Source: Oscillospiraceae bacterium
GTDB lineage: Bacteria > Bacillota > Clostridia > Saccharofermentanales > Saccharofermentanaceae
DNA length: 64,000 bases
NCBI GenBank assembly: GCA_900176545.1
Contig: FWXP01000001.1
Location: 558,001-622,000, forward strand
Reading direction: 5' to 3'
The position numbers were made by a program, and so were the translations under genes. Shown piece after piece: positions 53,827 to 63,358 of the stretch (position 1 is its first letter; each line of letters begins with the position of its first letter). The notes under the pieces were generated by a model that saw only the letters and a list, made by a program, of their open reading frames with translations, did not search any database and was not told where the DNA came from.

Positions 53827-54393
53827 TTACTTTATCTCTATAGTAGTAAGTCTGTTAGTAAGGCTTGCCTCCTTAACAGCATCCGCGTATTCCTTAACTA
53901 TGCCTCCGAATCTGCTTACCATATCTTCGAAATCTTCTACTACTATGTCGCATCTTACTCCCTGATAGCTGATAAGGGCATTACAAACATCTTCAGGAGC
54001 AGAAGAAGCAAGAGGAGGCAGATCACAAAGTTCATTAATGAGATACTCAAGTTCACCTATATCCGTTATACGACTTCCGTGTACTCTGATAGTCTTATAT
54101 TCCTCAGAAGGGATATCGTTACTATCCAAATGAAGTGTGATCCCTTCGCAGCCTTTGATCTCGGACAAGATGTCATCAGCTAACTTACCGCAATAGGCAA
54201 CTGTCTTATCAGGATTCAACCAATAGAGATCCATCTCTATCCCATAAGGAAAAGAATCTCTGAACGCTGCGATATTGGAAGGATCAAATTCCGGATATCC
54301 GAATAATCTGTCCAGATCACTATTGAAAGCATCTATATTATGATGCTCTTTACCGTCTACGATATATACGTAATGTGCTGTATAAAGATCCAT
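53827..54393 (-). CDS. Hypothetical protein, 188 aa
   Basis: Not recognised. An acidic soluble protein with alternating helix and strand segments, such as YPEFDPSNIAAFRDSFPYGIEMD (core FRDSFPYGIEMD) and RITDIGELEYLINELCDLP. A faint resemblance to barstar-like folds was noted but is not convincing. It follows the 146-residue membrane-anchored protein by 18 bases on the same strand and may be co-transcribed. Last gene of the argS-to-here series. Confidence 0.6.
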   Translation of the reverse strand: MDLYTAHYVYIVDGKEHHNIDAFNSDLDRLFGYPEFDPSNIAAFRDSFPYGIEMDLYWLNPDKTVAYCGKLADDILSEIKGCEGITLHLDSNDIPSEEYKTIRVHGSRITDIGELEYLINELCDLPPLASSAPEDVCNALISYQGVRCDIVVEDFEDMVSRFGGIVKEYADAVKEASLTNRLTTIEIK

Positions 54394-54411
54394 GCCTTAG
54401 GATGATCCGCA

Positions 54412-54852
54412 TCAATTATGCGTCCTATAAAAATCATAATAGTACTCAGCATCGCGAAAGCCGATCTCGAAGTCTCCTCCATAAGGTCTGAGATCTCCGG
54501 TAACAGAAGAACCGCAAATCTCCAGAGATCCTTCTTCTATGATATTTCCTTCGTATTGAGCCAGGATCTCATATATCGTCTCTCCTCTTGTTTCCATACT
54601 GTCACGAGAGAACTTTCCGGAATTACGATACTTATTCACCTCTCTCATCATTTTATTAAAGGTATTATTGAAAGTATCGTCAACAGGAAGTGTAGTCATA
54701 ATGATCCAATCACTGTTACCCACGGGGAATCGGATCTTTTCCTGAGATTGCTTGTAAAAGTAAAAGCCGCCAACAGCCGCCACTGCAAAGATGATCACAG
54801 CTATGACAGGTATCTTCTTCGATCTCTTTGTATTCCTCTCTATCTTATTCAC
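54412..54852 (-). CDS. Hypothetical membrane-anchored protein, 146 aa
   Basis: Not recognised. A basic N-terminus and one membrane helix (about 15-33, VIAVIIFAVAAVGGFYFY) are followed by an outward-facing domain with EIGFRDAEYYYDFYR at the end. The GTG start overlaps the methyltransferase stop and has GGAG six bases upstream. No lipobox. Confidence 0.62.
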   Translation of the reverse strand: MNKIERNTKRSKKIPVIAVIIFAVAAVGGFYFYKQSQEKIRFPVGNSDWIIMTTLPVDDTFNNTFNKMMREVNKYRNSGKFSRDSMETRGETIYEILAQYEGNIIEEGSLEICGSSVTGDLRPYGGDFEIGFRDAEYYYDFYRTHN

Positions 54853-56273
54853 AGAAGTCTCCAGGCCTTGGGATAGAGATTCTTGATGCTTCCGTCAGGA
54901 GCAAGCTTACCGAAGCCTAACGGATATTCTCCTGCTGCTATTACGATATAGCCCTTCTTCTTAAGGTCTGACTTTTCTTCTGCCGTTACAGTTATCGTCT
55001 CGCCTTTAAGGTATCTTGTAAGCCTGGGATCTTCCCTGTTAAGCTTCAGGAAAGAATCCTTCTTTATCTTGTTCCTGTCTAAGGTAAGCGCCAGAGAATG
55101 AGAAGGCACGAAGAGCCTTTCGGTGGATGTGCACTTTATCTCTCCGGGGAAAAGACCCAGCTTAACTGTCTTAAGACCGTTAAAGAGCCTTTCGGGCACA
55201 GGCAGGATATGGACCTTATCCTTATGGAGGATAAAATCTCCCCTGTAGTCGGAAGTATCTTCGAGGATCTCCTTAAGGAAGCTCTCGTAAGCATCTCTCG
55301 ACTTACCGAAGCCGTAGTTATCTCCGCGCTTGTTCTTGTAAGACGGGATCTTTGATAGCTCTATCTCTTCGGTTACTGCATCTACGCTCTTTTTGAGGTG
55401 TACGCAGAAGTGTCCGTCGCCCTTACTTAAGTGAGGCCAGATCCTCATGAAGCCTTCGGGGCTGTGGGATATGCCTTCCACCTCGGGATGAGGGATAATG
55501 CTGTAATAAGGATGCTCCTTGATAAATTCATGTATCCTCTCCTCGTCTTCGCCTTCGAAGAAAGTACATGTGGAATATACGATCTCGCCGCCGGGCTTGA
55601 GCATCTTATCCGCGTTCATGAGGATATCTTCCTGCATGGGTATACATGTATCGGGACCGAACTTCTCCCAGCTCTTAACGGCATTAGGATCTCTTCGGAA
55701 CATACCTTCTCCGGAACACGGTACGTCGAGAACGATCTTATCGAAGAAACCCTTGAACACCTTAGCAAGCCCTGCGGGAGTCTCGTTAAGTATGACTGCA
55801 TTTATAAGGCCCATACGCTCGATATTTCTAAGGAGTGCCTTAGCCCTGTTCTCGTTTATCTCATTTGCTATAAGAAGGCCTTCGCCCTTGAGATCCTCCC
55901 CAAGACGGCACGCCTTACCTCCGGGGGCCGCGCACATATCAAGTACGAACTCTCCGGGCTTTGCAGATGCGATCTGCGCCGGAAGCATGGCGGAAGGCTC
56001 CTGTGGATAGTAGACACCTGCATGGTAATAAGGGTCGTTGCCTGAGGATTCGTTCTTTGTATAAAAGCCCGAGTCGCACCAGGATACCTTGTCAGTCTCT
56101 TCTCCCAGGTCTTTAAGTACTGCTTCGTATCCTTCGGGAGCAACTTTATTCCTGTTGATCCTTATGCCTTTCAAAGGCTCGTTGTCGAAGCTCTTGAAGA
56201 AACCTTCAGAAGGGATACCTTCTCTCTGAAAGTATTCGTTCATCCTGTTTGTAAAGCTGTCAGGTAATCTCAT
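54849..56273 (-). CDS. RsmF-type rRNA (cytosine-5) methyltransferase
   Basis: 474-residue NOL1/NOP2/sun-family enzyme. The SAM site DMCAAPGGKACRL, the catalytic-loop LDVPCSGEGMFRRD and the second Cys in YSTCTFFEGEDEE are present. The C-terminal part (about 300-474) resembles the RNA-binding extension of RsmF, ending with the phrase SIKNLYPKAWRLL. Probably methylates a cytosine of 16S rRNA. Overlaps the oligopeptidase gene by 4 bases. Confidence 0.9.
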   Translation of the reverse strand: MRLPDSFTNRMNEYFQREGIPSEGFFKSFDNEPLKGIRINRNKVAPEGYEAVLKDLGEETDKVSWCDSGFYTKNESSGNDPYYHAGVYYPQEPSAMLPAQIASAKPGEFVLDMCAAPGGKACRLGEDLKGEGLLIANEINENRAKALLRNIERMGLINAVILNETPAGLAKVFKGFFDKIVLDVPCSGEGMFRRDPNAVKSWEKFGPDTCIPMQEDILMNADKMLKPGGEIVYSTCTFFEGEDEERIHEFIKEHPYYSIIPHPEVEGISHSPEGFMRIWPHLSKGDGHFCVHLKKSVDAVTEEIELSKIPSYKNKRGDNYGFGKSRDAYESFLKEILEDTSDYRGDFILHKDKVHILPVPERLFNGLKTVKLGLFPGEIKCTSTERLFVPSHSLALTLDRNKIKKDSFLKLNREDPRLTRYLKGETITVTAEEKSDLKKKGYIVIAAGEYPLGFGKLAPDGSIKNLYPKAWRLL

Positions 56274-57979
56274 AACTCAAGAAAAGAACAGATACTATAT
56301 GCAAGTTTCTTGATGACACCCGTATCGAAGGGAGACTCAAGTCCCGCCTTGGATATGAGGTTCAGGAAAGTATCCGTGCCTCCTGCTTCGCAGAGATGGT
56401 TATACTTTGAAAGAGCGCTCTTCATGTCCTTTCGGGACTCGTCCCAGAGCTGAAGTGCGCAGATATGTGCAAGACAATAGTCTATGTAGTAGAAAGGAGT
56501 CGTAAAGATATGATCCTTCTTCATCCAGGCACCGCCCATCTCGTGGAATGGCATCTTGCCGCCGTAATCGTTGAAGGGCTGGTACTTCTCCTCTAATCCC
56601 TTCCATGCTTCGTGCCTCTGCTCAGGCGTCATGTCGGGGTTATCGTAGACAATGTGCTGGAACTCGTCCACCATACATCCGTAAGGAAGGAACAGGAGAG
56701 CCTGTGTCATGTGAAGCTCGCAGTACTGTCCTGCCTTCTCGCCGTAGAACATATCCATATAAGGATAGGACATGAATTCCATTGCAGTAGAGTGTATCTC
56801 ACATGTCTCCAGCGTAGGAGATAAGCACTCTACGAAAGGCGATACTTCCGCACTCTTTATAGCCGCATACGCATGTCCGCCTTCGTGGACAAGGGTCGCT
56901 ACATCGTCTGCGGTGCCGTTACCGTTCATGAAGATATACGGGATAGCGTAGTCTTCAAGATACATGCAGTAGCCGCCGGTGGACTTATTCTTCCTTGCAA
57001 GAAGATCCGTGAAGCCATGCTCGGAAAGAACGTCAAAGAAGCTGGGAACTGTTCCGAAGATCTCCCTGAAGAAGTTGCCTGCGACTCTCTCGTAACCTTC
57101 GCCTGATACATTGGGAACAGGATTACCGTTCTTAAAAAGCGTAGGAAGATCCCAGTACCTGAGCTCATCTACGCCGAGACGCTCCTTCTGGAGTTTTCTT
57201 ATCTGCTCTGTGATGGGAACGATATACTTAAGGATATCGTCACGGAAAGACTTTACCATCTCAGGGGTATAGTCATATCTCTCCATCCTCTTATATCCGA
57301 GCTGCGTGAAGTTATCGTAGCCAAGCTTTCTTGCAGCTGTAGTCCTGACCTTTACAAGGTCGTCGTATATCTTGTCAAAAGTCTCCCTCTTGCCCTCGTA
57401 GTACTTATCGAGAGCAATATGAGCTTCCTTTCTCGTCTTCCTGTCGGTTGATTCCAGATAAGGATTGAGCATGGAGAGATTAAGAGTTTCACCCTTGAAC
57501 TCTATCTCAGCCTCCGACTGGATCTGGGAATAGTCGTTCTCGAGAGAAGATTCATTCGTCAGGTCATCGATTATCTCTTTGGAGATAGTCTCTTTCTGAT
57601 TGACAGCCTTCCTGAAGATCATCTCGCCGTACTTCTCCTTGAGCTGCTCTGCGCAGGGGCAGTTCAGAAGGCTCGTAAGAACGGCAGCAGACAGTTCGCT
57701 TACGGTAGCGAATGCCTCATCGAAGAATTCAAGCTCATCCGAATAGAACTCATCAGATGTATCAAGGTCGTGCAGGATATTGCAGAGCGCATACTGTGTA
57801 TCGAATCCCGACACCCTCTTCTCATACTCCAGGATTATATCCGAAGCGATATCGATATCCTTGCAAGTCATGAGCTTGAGCCTTACTTCCTTAACATACT
57901 CGGTAAAATCCTCGACGCTCGGTCTTACATACTTGATATCCTTGAAGTCGGGCATCTGCCCTGCCATATATTCCTGCAT
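56270..57979 (-). CDS. M3-family oligoendopeptidase
   Basis: 569 residues; cytoplasmic zinc metallopeptidase of the PepF/thimet type that degrades oligopeptides. The zinc site is HEGGHAY with the downstream Glu in ETCEIHSTAMEF; the N-terminal helical half is typical. RBS AAAGGA. It lies 3 bases after the argS stop, with which it is likely co-transcribed. Confidence 0.92.
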   Translation of the reverse strand: MQEYMAGQMPDFKDIKYVRPSVEDFTEYVKEVRLKLMTCKDIDIASDIILEYEKRVSGFDTQYALCNILHDLDTSDEFYSDELEFFDEAFATVSELSAAVLTSLLNCPCAEQLKEKYGEMIFRKAVNQKETISKEIIDDLTNESSLENDYSQIQSEAEIEFKGETLNLSMLNPYLESTDRKTRKEAHIALDKYYEGKRETFDKIYDDLVKVRTTAARKLGYDNFTQLGYKRMERYDYTPEMVKSFRDDILKYIVPITEQIRKLQKERLGVDELRYWDLPTLFKNGNPVPNVSGEGYERVAGNFFREIFGTVPSFFDVLSEHGFTDLLARKNKSTGGYCMYLEDYAIPYIFMNGNGTADDVATLVHEGGHAYAAIKSAEVSPFVECLSPTLETCEIHSTAMEFMSYPYMDMFYGEKAGQYCELHMTQALLFLPYGCMVDEFQHIVYDNPDMTPEQRHEAWKGLEEKYQPFNDYGGKMPFHEMGGAWMKKDHIFTTPFYYIDYCLAHICALQLWDESRKDMKSALSKYNHLCEAGGTDTFLNLISKAGLESPFDTGVIKKLAYSICSFLEL

Positions 57980-57982
57980 AGA

Positions 57983-59713
57983 TTACATCCTTTCGACTAC
58001 GCCGATACCGAGAAGGTCAAGTCCGGACTTCAGTGTGTCCGCCACAGCCTCGCAGAGAGCAAGTCTTGCGACCTTCTGCTCCTCACTGTCGGCATTGAGG
58101 ATACTGGAATTATTGTAGAAACGGTTGAAGTTCCTTGCGATAAGAGCGATCTGCCTGGAGATCATGAAAGGCTCATTGGAAGCAGCAGCCTTCTTGACCG
58201 CATCGGGGAAATCCGCGAGGGTCCTTATGACGTTATACTCCTCGTCACTTGTAAGGATAGAGATCTTATCCTCTTCACTTGCGGGAGCAAGACCCTGCTC
58301 TGCTGCCTTTCGAAGGATAGACTTGATACGTGCATATGTATACATGAGATAAGGTGCCGTATCGCCCTCGAAGTCGAGCATCTCTTCCCATGAAAATACG
58401 ATGTCCCTCTCTCTTCCGGACTTAACGTATGTATAGATAACTGCACCGATACCGACCTTCTCTGCGATCTCGTCGATCTGCTCGGCGGTCATATCCTGGC
58501 CTCTTGCCTTGGAATTCTCCTCGATGACTTCTCTTGTCTTGGCAACAGCTTCGTTGAGGAGATCCTCAAGGAGAACGATATTACCGTCACGTGTAGAGAA
58601 CTTCATGTTCTTGAACTTAACGAGACCAAAGCCTACGTGTACGCAGTTGTCGGCATAATCAAAGCCTGCCTTCTTCATGACGGAGAATACCTGCTTGAAA
58701 TGAAGTGCCTGGGGAGTACCTACAACGTAGATATTCTTGTCGAAATTATATGTCTCGTGCCTGTAGAGGATGGCGGCGATATCTCTTGTAGCGTAGATAG
58801 TTGTTCCGTCACTCTTGAGGATTATGCAGGGCGGTACGCCGTACTCTTCGAGGTCGACGACCTGAGCGCCTTCACTCTCTACAAGAAGCCCCTTCTCCTT
58901 GAGCATGTTTGCTACATCGTCAGCCATCTTTGCATAGTATGATTCACCGTTATAGTTATCGAACTCCATGCCCATTCTCTTATAGAGCTTATCGAATACT
59001 ACAAGGGACATATCTCGGAACTTCTTCCAGAGTGCGACTTCCTCCTCGCATCCGTCCTCGAGCTTCTTGAAGTTCTCTCTTGCGGAATCCGTAAGAGAAG
59101 GATCCTTCTTCTCCTCTTCGTGGAACTTAACATAGATACGAAGGAGCTCCGTGATGGGATCCTCATTAAGGGCATTCTCGTCACCCCAGAGCCTGTAAGC
59201 CGTGATGAGCTTACCGAACTGTGTGCCGTAGTCACCTAAGTGGTTCATCCTGATAACGTTATAACCGAGCTTGGTGTAGATCTTTGCAAGGGAATTACCG
59301 ATGATGGTAGTAAATGCATGACCTACGTGGAAAGGCTTTGCGATATTGGGAGAAGAATACTCCACGATAACATTCTTGCCTTCACCCTCGTTATCAAAAC
59401 CGTAATCATCTCCTGCCTTGAGTATGGAATCGATAGTATTAACTGCGTAATAACTCCTGTCGATGAAGAAATTTACATAAGGACCAACGTTCTTTGCCGT
59501 CAGGGCATCCAGAGATGCCAGACGCTCGTCTCCTGCGATATCTGCTGCTATCATGGGCGGAGCCTTACGAAGTGTCTTTGCAAGAGTAAAGCAAGGGAAA
59601 GCAAAATCTCCCATCTCTACCTGCGGCGGTATCTCTATGAGCTTATATACCTGCTCACTCTCAAGGCCCGTTATCTCTGCCAGCTTTGCTGCTATTTCGC
59701 TCTTATAATCCAT
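57983..59713 (-). CDS. argS: Arginyl-tRNA synthetase
   Basis: 576-residue class I synthetase charging tRNA-Arg. HIGH-type motif FHVGHAFTTI after SSPNIAKP, the MKFSTRDGN element in place of the KMSKS lysine (usual for ArgS), and the C-terminal DALR anticodon-binding domain (ALIARNFNRFYNNSSIL). The start at 59713 has GGAGG eight bases upstream; a longer frame to 59746 lies in front of it. Divergent from the MraY-like gene. Confidence 0.96.
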   Translation of the reverse strand: MDYKSEIAAKLAEITGLESEQVYKLIEIPPQVEMGDFAFPCFTLAKTLRKAPPMIAADIAGDERLASLDALTAKNVGPYVNFFIDRSYYAVNTIDSILKAGDDYGFDNEGEGKNVIVEYSSPNIAKPFHVGHAFTTIIGNSLAKIYTKLGYNVIRMNHLGDYGTQFGKLITAYRLWGDENALNEDPITELLRIYVKFHEEEKKDPSLTDSARENFKKLEDGCEEEVALWKKFRDMSLVVFDKLYKRMGMEFDNYNGESYYAKMADDVANMLKEKGLLVESEGAQVVDLEEYGVPPCIILKSDGTTIYATRDIAAILYRHETYNFDKNIYVVGTPQALHFKQVFSVMKKAGFDYADNCVHVGFGLVKFKNMKFSTRDGNIVLLEDLLNEAVAKTREVIEENSKARGQDMTAEQIDEIAEKVGIGAVIYTYVKSGRERDIVFSWEEMLDFEGDTAPYLMYTYARIKSILRKAAEQGLAPASEEDKISILTSDEEYNVIRTLADFPDAVKKAAASNEPFMISRQIALIARNFNRFYNNSSILNADSEEQKVARLALCEAVADTLKSGLDLLGIGVVERM

Positions 59714-59825
59714 CTTTTTCCTCCATACGAGAGATTTGTTATGCAACTTTTATATTTATTTACTTCAAGATTATATCTCAATTTGTAGTACAATAAATAA
59801 GATTTTTGGACATGAAGAGGTTTTT

Positions 59826-60794
59826 ATGTTGTATTACGTCGGCGCGGCAGCTGCTTCGGTGCTGTCTTTTATACTTACGTTCTTATGTATGAAATTCCTT
59901 CCCTTGGGTGATAAGCTCTTAGGACACGACAGAGGACGCCTCTACGCTCCCGGCTCCGAAGTCAATATCGGTAAGCCCACCGGCGTCGGATTCTACTTTG
60001 TATTCGTATCGGTCATCGTATCGCTCATCTTCACGTTCAGCGGTTCGAGCTACCTCTTCATGATGATCCTGGTATTGCTCTCTATGCTCTTCGGATTCTT
60101 AGACGACAGATCCAAGAACCCCTGGGGCGAATATATAAAGGGCGCCCTCGACTTTCTGATCGCAGGCATCGGTGCTGCAGTCTTTACCCTCTTTTACGGT
60201 ACTGACGTCATCATCGGTCTTACGGGTGCTTCTGTTCACATCCCTCTGTGGATCTTTCTCTTCCTTGCCGTAATGCTCATCATCGTATCAGTAAATGCTA
60301 CTAATGCTACTGACGGAGTAGACGGCTTATCGGGAACACTTACGATACTTACGCTCATTACTTTCATGATCGTCGCTCATATCAACGGAACGATCAACTA
60401 TCATGGCTATACCCGTGGCTTCGTAATGATCGCGGCGCTCCTTGCATACCTTATCTTCAACTTTAATCCCAGTAAGGTCCTTATGGGGGATGCAGGATCA
60501 AGAGCTATCGGCTTCTTTATAGCCTTCTACGCAATGTACCTGAAGATACCTTTCGCTTACCTTATCGTATGCCTTCCCTTCCTTATAGACGGCGGTCTCT
60601 CGATCCTCAAGATCACCATCGGCCGTCTTACAAAGAAGAAGGTAATCATCTTAAAGAACATTACTACTCCCATCCACGACCACTTAAAGAAGCGCAAGGG
60701 CTTCTCCGTCAAGAAGACATGGGCAGTCATCGTAGCATGCGCCGCAGTACTTGACCTGATCTACGTGGTTGTTTGTGCGGTGGTTAAGGGGTAA
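59826..60794 (+). CDS. MraY-like phospho-MurNAc-pentapeptide/glycosyl-1-P transferase
   Basis: 322-residue polytopic membrane enzyme transferring a phosphosugar to undecaprenyl phosphate. The cytoplasmic motifs DDRSKNPWGEY, NATNATDGVDGLSGT, MGDAGSRAIG and TPIHDHLKKRKGFS match the MraY/WecA superfamily and are nearest to MraY. The residues are conserved enough to expect activity. The start at 59826 has AAGAGG upstream; a longer frame back to 59736 crosses the argS leader. It stands alone, away from a dcw cluster, so a secondary or wall-polymer role is possible. Confidence 0.87.
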   Translation: MLYYVGAAAASVLSFILTFLCMKFLPLGDKLLGHDRGRLYAPGSEVNIGKPTGVGFYFVFVSVIVSLIFTFSGSSYLFMMILVLLSMLFGFLDDRSKNPWGEYIKGALDFLIAGIGAAVFTLFYGTDVIIGLTGASVHIPLWIFLFLAVMLIIVSVNATNATDGVDGLSGTLTILTLITFMIVAHINGTINYHGYTRGFVMIAALLAYLIFNFNPSKVLMGDAGSRAIGFFIAFYAMYLKIPFAYLIVCLPFLIDGGLSILKITIGRLTKKKVIILKNITTPIHDHLKKRKGFSVKKTWAVIVACAAVLDLIYVVVCAVVKG

Positions 60795-60820
60795 GAGTTT
60801 AGAAAGCTTCGAAAGTGAAA

Positions 60821-60919
60821 AGTCACCAAAAACGTCACCTATTTTCAGATAGGTGACGTTTATTTACGAAAAGCTTCTGAATTTCGCTGATTTAGTCACC
60901 AAATTAAAATTCGGTGACT
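60821..60919. repeat. Intergenic cluster of inverted repeats
   Basis: AACGTCACCTAT (60831-60842) pairs perfectly with ATAGGTGACGTT (60849-60860). AGTCACCAAATT (60894-60905) pairs with AATTCGGTGACT (60908-60919) with one mismatch. A third AGTCACC at 60821 could pair with GGTGACT at 60913. No coding frame lies here. It may act as a terminator for the MraY-like gene or be a small repetitive element. Confidence 0.55.
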
Positions 60920-60969
60920 GATTCGGCGATTTTTCAGGGAATCGGTCATTCCCAACAAGACTGCGAACC

Positions 60970-61431
60970 TCAGTCAAGACCTAACTCTTTCAAATCCTCA
61001 TCAGATAAACATGGGCCCGTAGAGTATATAGGCATGATATCCCTCCTGCGCTCATGAGATACATGGCTGAACAGAGCGTATGCACCAGTGATCAACAGCG
61101 GCGTAATGACAAAGCATACGATGGCAGGCAGGACTTCTGATCTGTTATCTTCCTTCCTGACTCTCTTGATGAAATGATAGAGACTAATTAGTGCAATGAT
61201 AGAAATGGCATCAGGAACAACATAAGTGACGACCTTCAGTATATCGGTAGTCTCAGTGGACAACCATATATTACTAACTATCTTCATACCGTCAACGGTA
61301 TATTGGTAATTCGTAGGTCTGGCTATAAGTTCGCCAAAGAATCCGGATGCCATAAGCATATTTAATGCAACGAACAGAAGTATCGCTACAACCAGGTATA
61401 CAACCTGCCACAATGGTTTCTTATTATTCAT
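60970..61431 (-). CDS. Hypothetical membrane protein, 153 aa
   Basis: Not recognised. Four hydrophobic helices (about 9-31, 62-84, 100-124 with a short loop before it) and a cytoplasmic tail with acidic residues at the end (CLSDEDLKELGLD). No signal or catalytic motif. It stands alone between the inverted-repeat cluster and the VWA/PP2C locus. Confidence 0.65.
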   Translation of the reverse strand: MNNKKPLWQVVYLVVAILLFVALNMLMASGFFGELIARPTNYQYTVDGMKIVSNIWLSTETTDILKVVTYVVPDAISIIALISLYHFIKRVRKEDNRSEVLPAIVCFVITPLLITGAYALFSHVSHERRRDIMPIYSTGPCLSDEDLKELGLD

Positions 61432-61552
61432 TTATGACTCCCCATGATATTGATCTTGCACTATGATAGCACAGTTGACCATAATTCGTTACAGAAGGAC
61501 TCTTAAGCTATTCGCGTCATTCTTAATATGATTTGCTTTTCTGAACAAAATA

Positions 61553-61577
61553 ATATCCCCGAACTGATCGGGGATAT
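61553..61577 (-). terminator. Terminator after the coiled-coil gene
   Basis: ATATCCCCGA / TCGGGGATAT: perfect 10-bp stem with a five-base loop, followed on the minus strand by TATTTTGTTC, a modest T-run. It ends the VWA-PP2C-coiled-coil transcript. Confidence 0.7.
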
Positions 61578-61601
61578 CGCTTAGTTATCGTTATCAAGAT
61601 A

Positions 61602-62246
61602 TCAGAGGAATTCGCTGAAGTCGTCCATTGTCTCCTGATCAGACGCGAGCTGGGGTCCGTCGGACTCAGCCTTAGTCCTGGAATCTTCCTTCTTAGCTTC
61701 ACTCTTCTCCTTAACGGTATCTGAGTATTCCTGTCCGGATCTCTCTGATTCCTCGTTCTTCTTCTGAGCCTTTCTTGCAAGACTCTCCTCAAGAGCTTTC
61801 TGCTGCTCTTTTCTTCTCTCTTCTCTTGCCTTCTTCTTGGCTTCTTCTTCAGCCTTGATCCTGTTCTCTTCTTCGACCTTACGGGCAAGTTCTTCTTTCT
61901 CTTCTTCGGTCATCCTTTCGGCAGCCGTCTCTCTTAAGTTATCCATTGTCTCGGGAGCAGATACGGCTCTGTCCATGATGGCCTGCATCTTACGCTTGCT
62001 CTCCTTCTGAGCTTCTGTCTCTGCTATGGATACCTGCATACCGAGAGCATTGAGCTCATCGACATCGGGACCTGAAGCAGGCTGCATCATCTTATGCGCA
62101 CTTTCTAACATAGCCGCCCTGTCAGAGTGTACAGTAACACCCTCGACACCCGTCTTTGTAAAATCTGAGGCGGCATCAAGTATCGTCTTGATATCAGGTG
62201 TAGGTACACCCGGCAATACTTCGTATTTTTTACGTTCGCGCTTCAT
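61602..62246 (-). CDS. Charged coiled-coil protein in VWA/PP2C locus
   Basis: 214 residues, soluble. The N-terminal half (about 1-95) is ordinary in composition (YEVLPGVPTPDIKTILDAAS, then GPDVDELNALGMQVS); the second half is a K/E/R-rich coiled coil (about 95-185) and an acidic tail. No family recognised. RBS AGGAGAAAGG; it begins 16 bases after the PP2C gene and is followed by a terminator. Its position as third gene of the module suggests an adaptor or phosphorylation substrate, an inference only. Confidence 0.7.
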   Translation of the reverse strand: MKRERKKYEVLPGVPTPDIKTILDAASDFTKTGVEGVTVHSDRAAMLESAHKMMQPASGPDVDELNALGMQVSIAETEAQKESKRKMQAIMDRAVSAPETMDNLRETAAERMTEEEKEELARKVEEENRIKAEEEAKKKAREERRKEQQKALEESLARKAQKKNEESERSGQEYSDTVKEKSEAKKEDSRTKAESDGPQLASDQETMDDFSEFL

Positions 62247-62262
62247 CGTAACCTTTCTCCTA

Positions 62263-63357
62263 TCACACCTTGAGTATATAAAGCTTCAGAATAAGCCATA
62301 TTATCGCAGCTAATTCCATTATTACAATAATCCACATCAATATGGATGACTTTTTGATTACAGGTCTTACGTTGATGGGCTTTGAGCTGTTCTCCTTAGC
62401 CGCATCGTTCTCTGTCTCACCCGTCTTTTTGGAAGGCTTTTCCTCTTCTTTGAGGATGACTGGAGCATTTGCTGCTGCCTCTACTATTATCTTCTTGGCT
62501 CTCTTAACGTCGGGAACAAGACTTGTCTGAAGATCCTTGAAGGTTTCCGTGCTCCTGGGGAACTGATCTGCTCCCGTAGGAAGGCTCTTAGGATCCGGGC
62601 CCTTGGTGCCGTTAAAGTAGATAACGCCGAAGGAGGCATCGTCACTGTTGTTGGAAGAGCCCACAACGAACTTCTCTATGATGCCCTTGAGCTCACCTTC
62701 AGCCTTCTGTCTTCCGGAAGCGAGAGTATCAGCCATCCTGGCTACTACGGGTTTTATAAGGCCCGAGTTCTCATCGTAGACGCTGTCCTGCACACCGTCA
62801 GTCATGAGCGCTATGGCATGGACATCATCGACCGTGGTCTTTATGAGCCTTAAATAGTCAGCTGCATGGTTGGCGGTAACAAAATAAGTCGAAGACGAAG
62901 ATACTCCATTCTGAGGCATTGTCAAAGGAGACAACCCTGAAGGCGTTACCTTGACGATAAGTCCGTCTCCGATATGTCCTGCGATCATACGTCTGTCCTT
63001 AACAGCACAGAAAAGGAGCGTACAGGAAAGCCTTTCGATAGAATCGATCTTGTGCTCTACGATAAGGTCTGCGAACTTTACATGAAGAGCTGCGATGATG
63101 AGGCTCCTGACAGCCGCCTCCCTGTTCTCGTTATAAAGAGCATCGAAATGCTCTGTCAGCAGCTTAGCAATGGTATTAACGGCAGCGGCCGAACCGAACC
63201 TGGCATGTGTATATTGCTTGCTTCCGGCACCGTCGGCAACGACAACGGCACTTACGCCGTTAGAAGTAACGGCAACGGAAGCGTCCTCACAAGGGACACC
63301 TCTCTGCCTGTGCTTCTGGCCTATAACGGTTACTGCAGCTACACTAAGATCAACCAT
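62263..63357 (-). CDS. Membrane-anchored PP2C-type phosphatase
   Basis: 364-residue metal-dependent protein Ser/Thr phosphatase. Metal-site residues: D25 (CEDAS), D42 (VVADGAGSKQYT), D131 (GHIGDGLIV), D187 (MTDGVQDS) and D239-D240 (SDDASFGVIYF). A linker of about 80 residues rich in Lys, Glu and Asn follows the catalytic domain and ends in one membrane helix (about 338-360), so the phosphatase faces the cytoplasm. It starts 1 base after the VWA gene stop, with GAAGAG upstream. A kinase partner would be expected beyond the right edge. Confidence 0.9.
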   Translation of the reverse strand: MVDLSVAAVTVIGQKHRQRGVPCEDASVAVTSNGVSAVVVADGAGSKQYTHARFGSAAAVNTIAKLLTEHFDALYNENREAAVRSLIIAALHVKFADLIVEHKIDSIERLSCTLLFCAVKDRRMIAGHIGDGLIVKVTPSGLSPLTMPQNGVSSSSTYFVTANHAADYLRLIKTTVDDVHAIALMTDGVQDSVYDENSGLIKPVVARMADTLASGRQKAEGELKGIIEKFVVGSSNNSDDASFGVIYFNGTKGPDPKSLPTGADQFPRSTETFKDLQTSLVPDVKRAKKIIVEAAANAPVILKEEEKPSKKTGETENDAAKENSSKPINVRPVIKKSSILMWIIVIMELAAIIWLILKLYILKV

Positions 63358-63358
63358 A

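Noticed and set aside
53827-54393. Barstar-like inhibitor
   Set aside because: Only a short DG...F...YP pattern was similar; the conserved barstar core was not found and no RNase toxin gene is adjacent.
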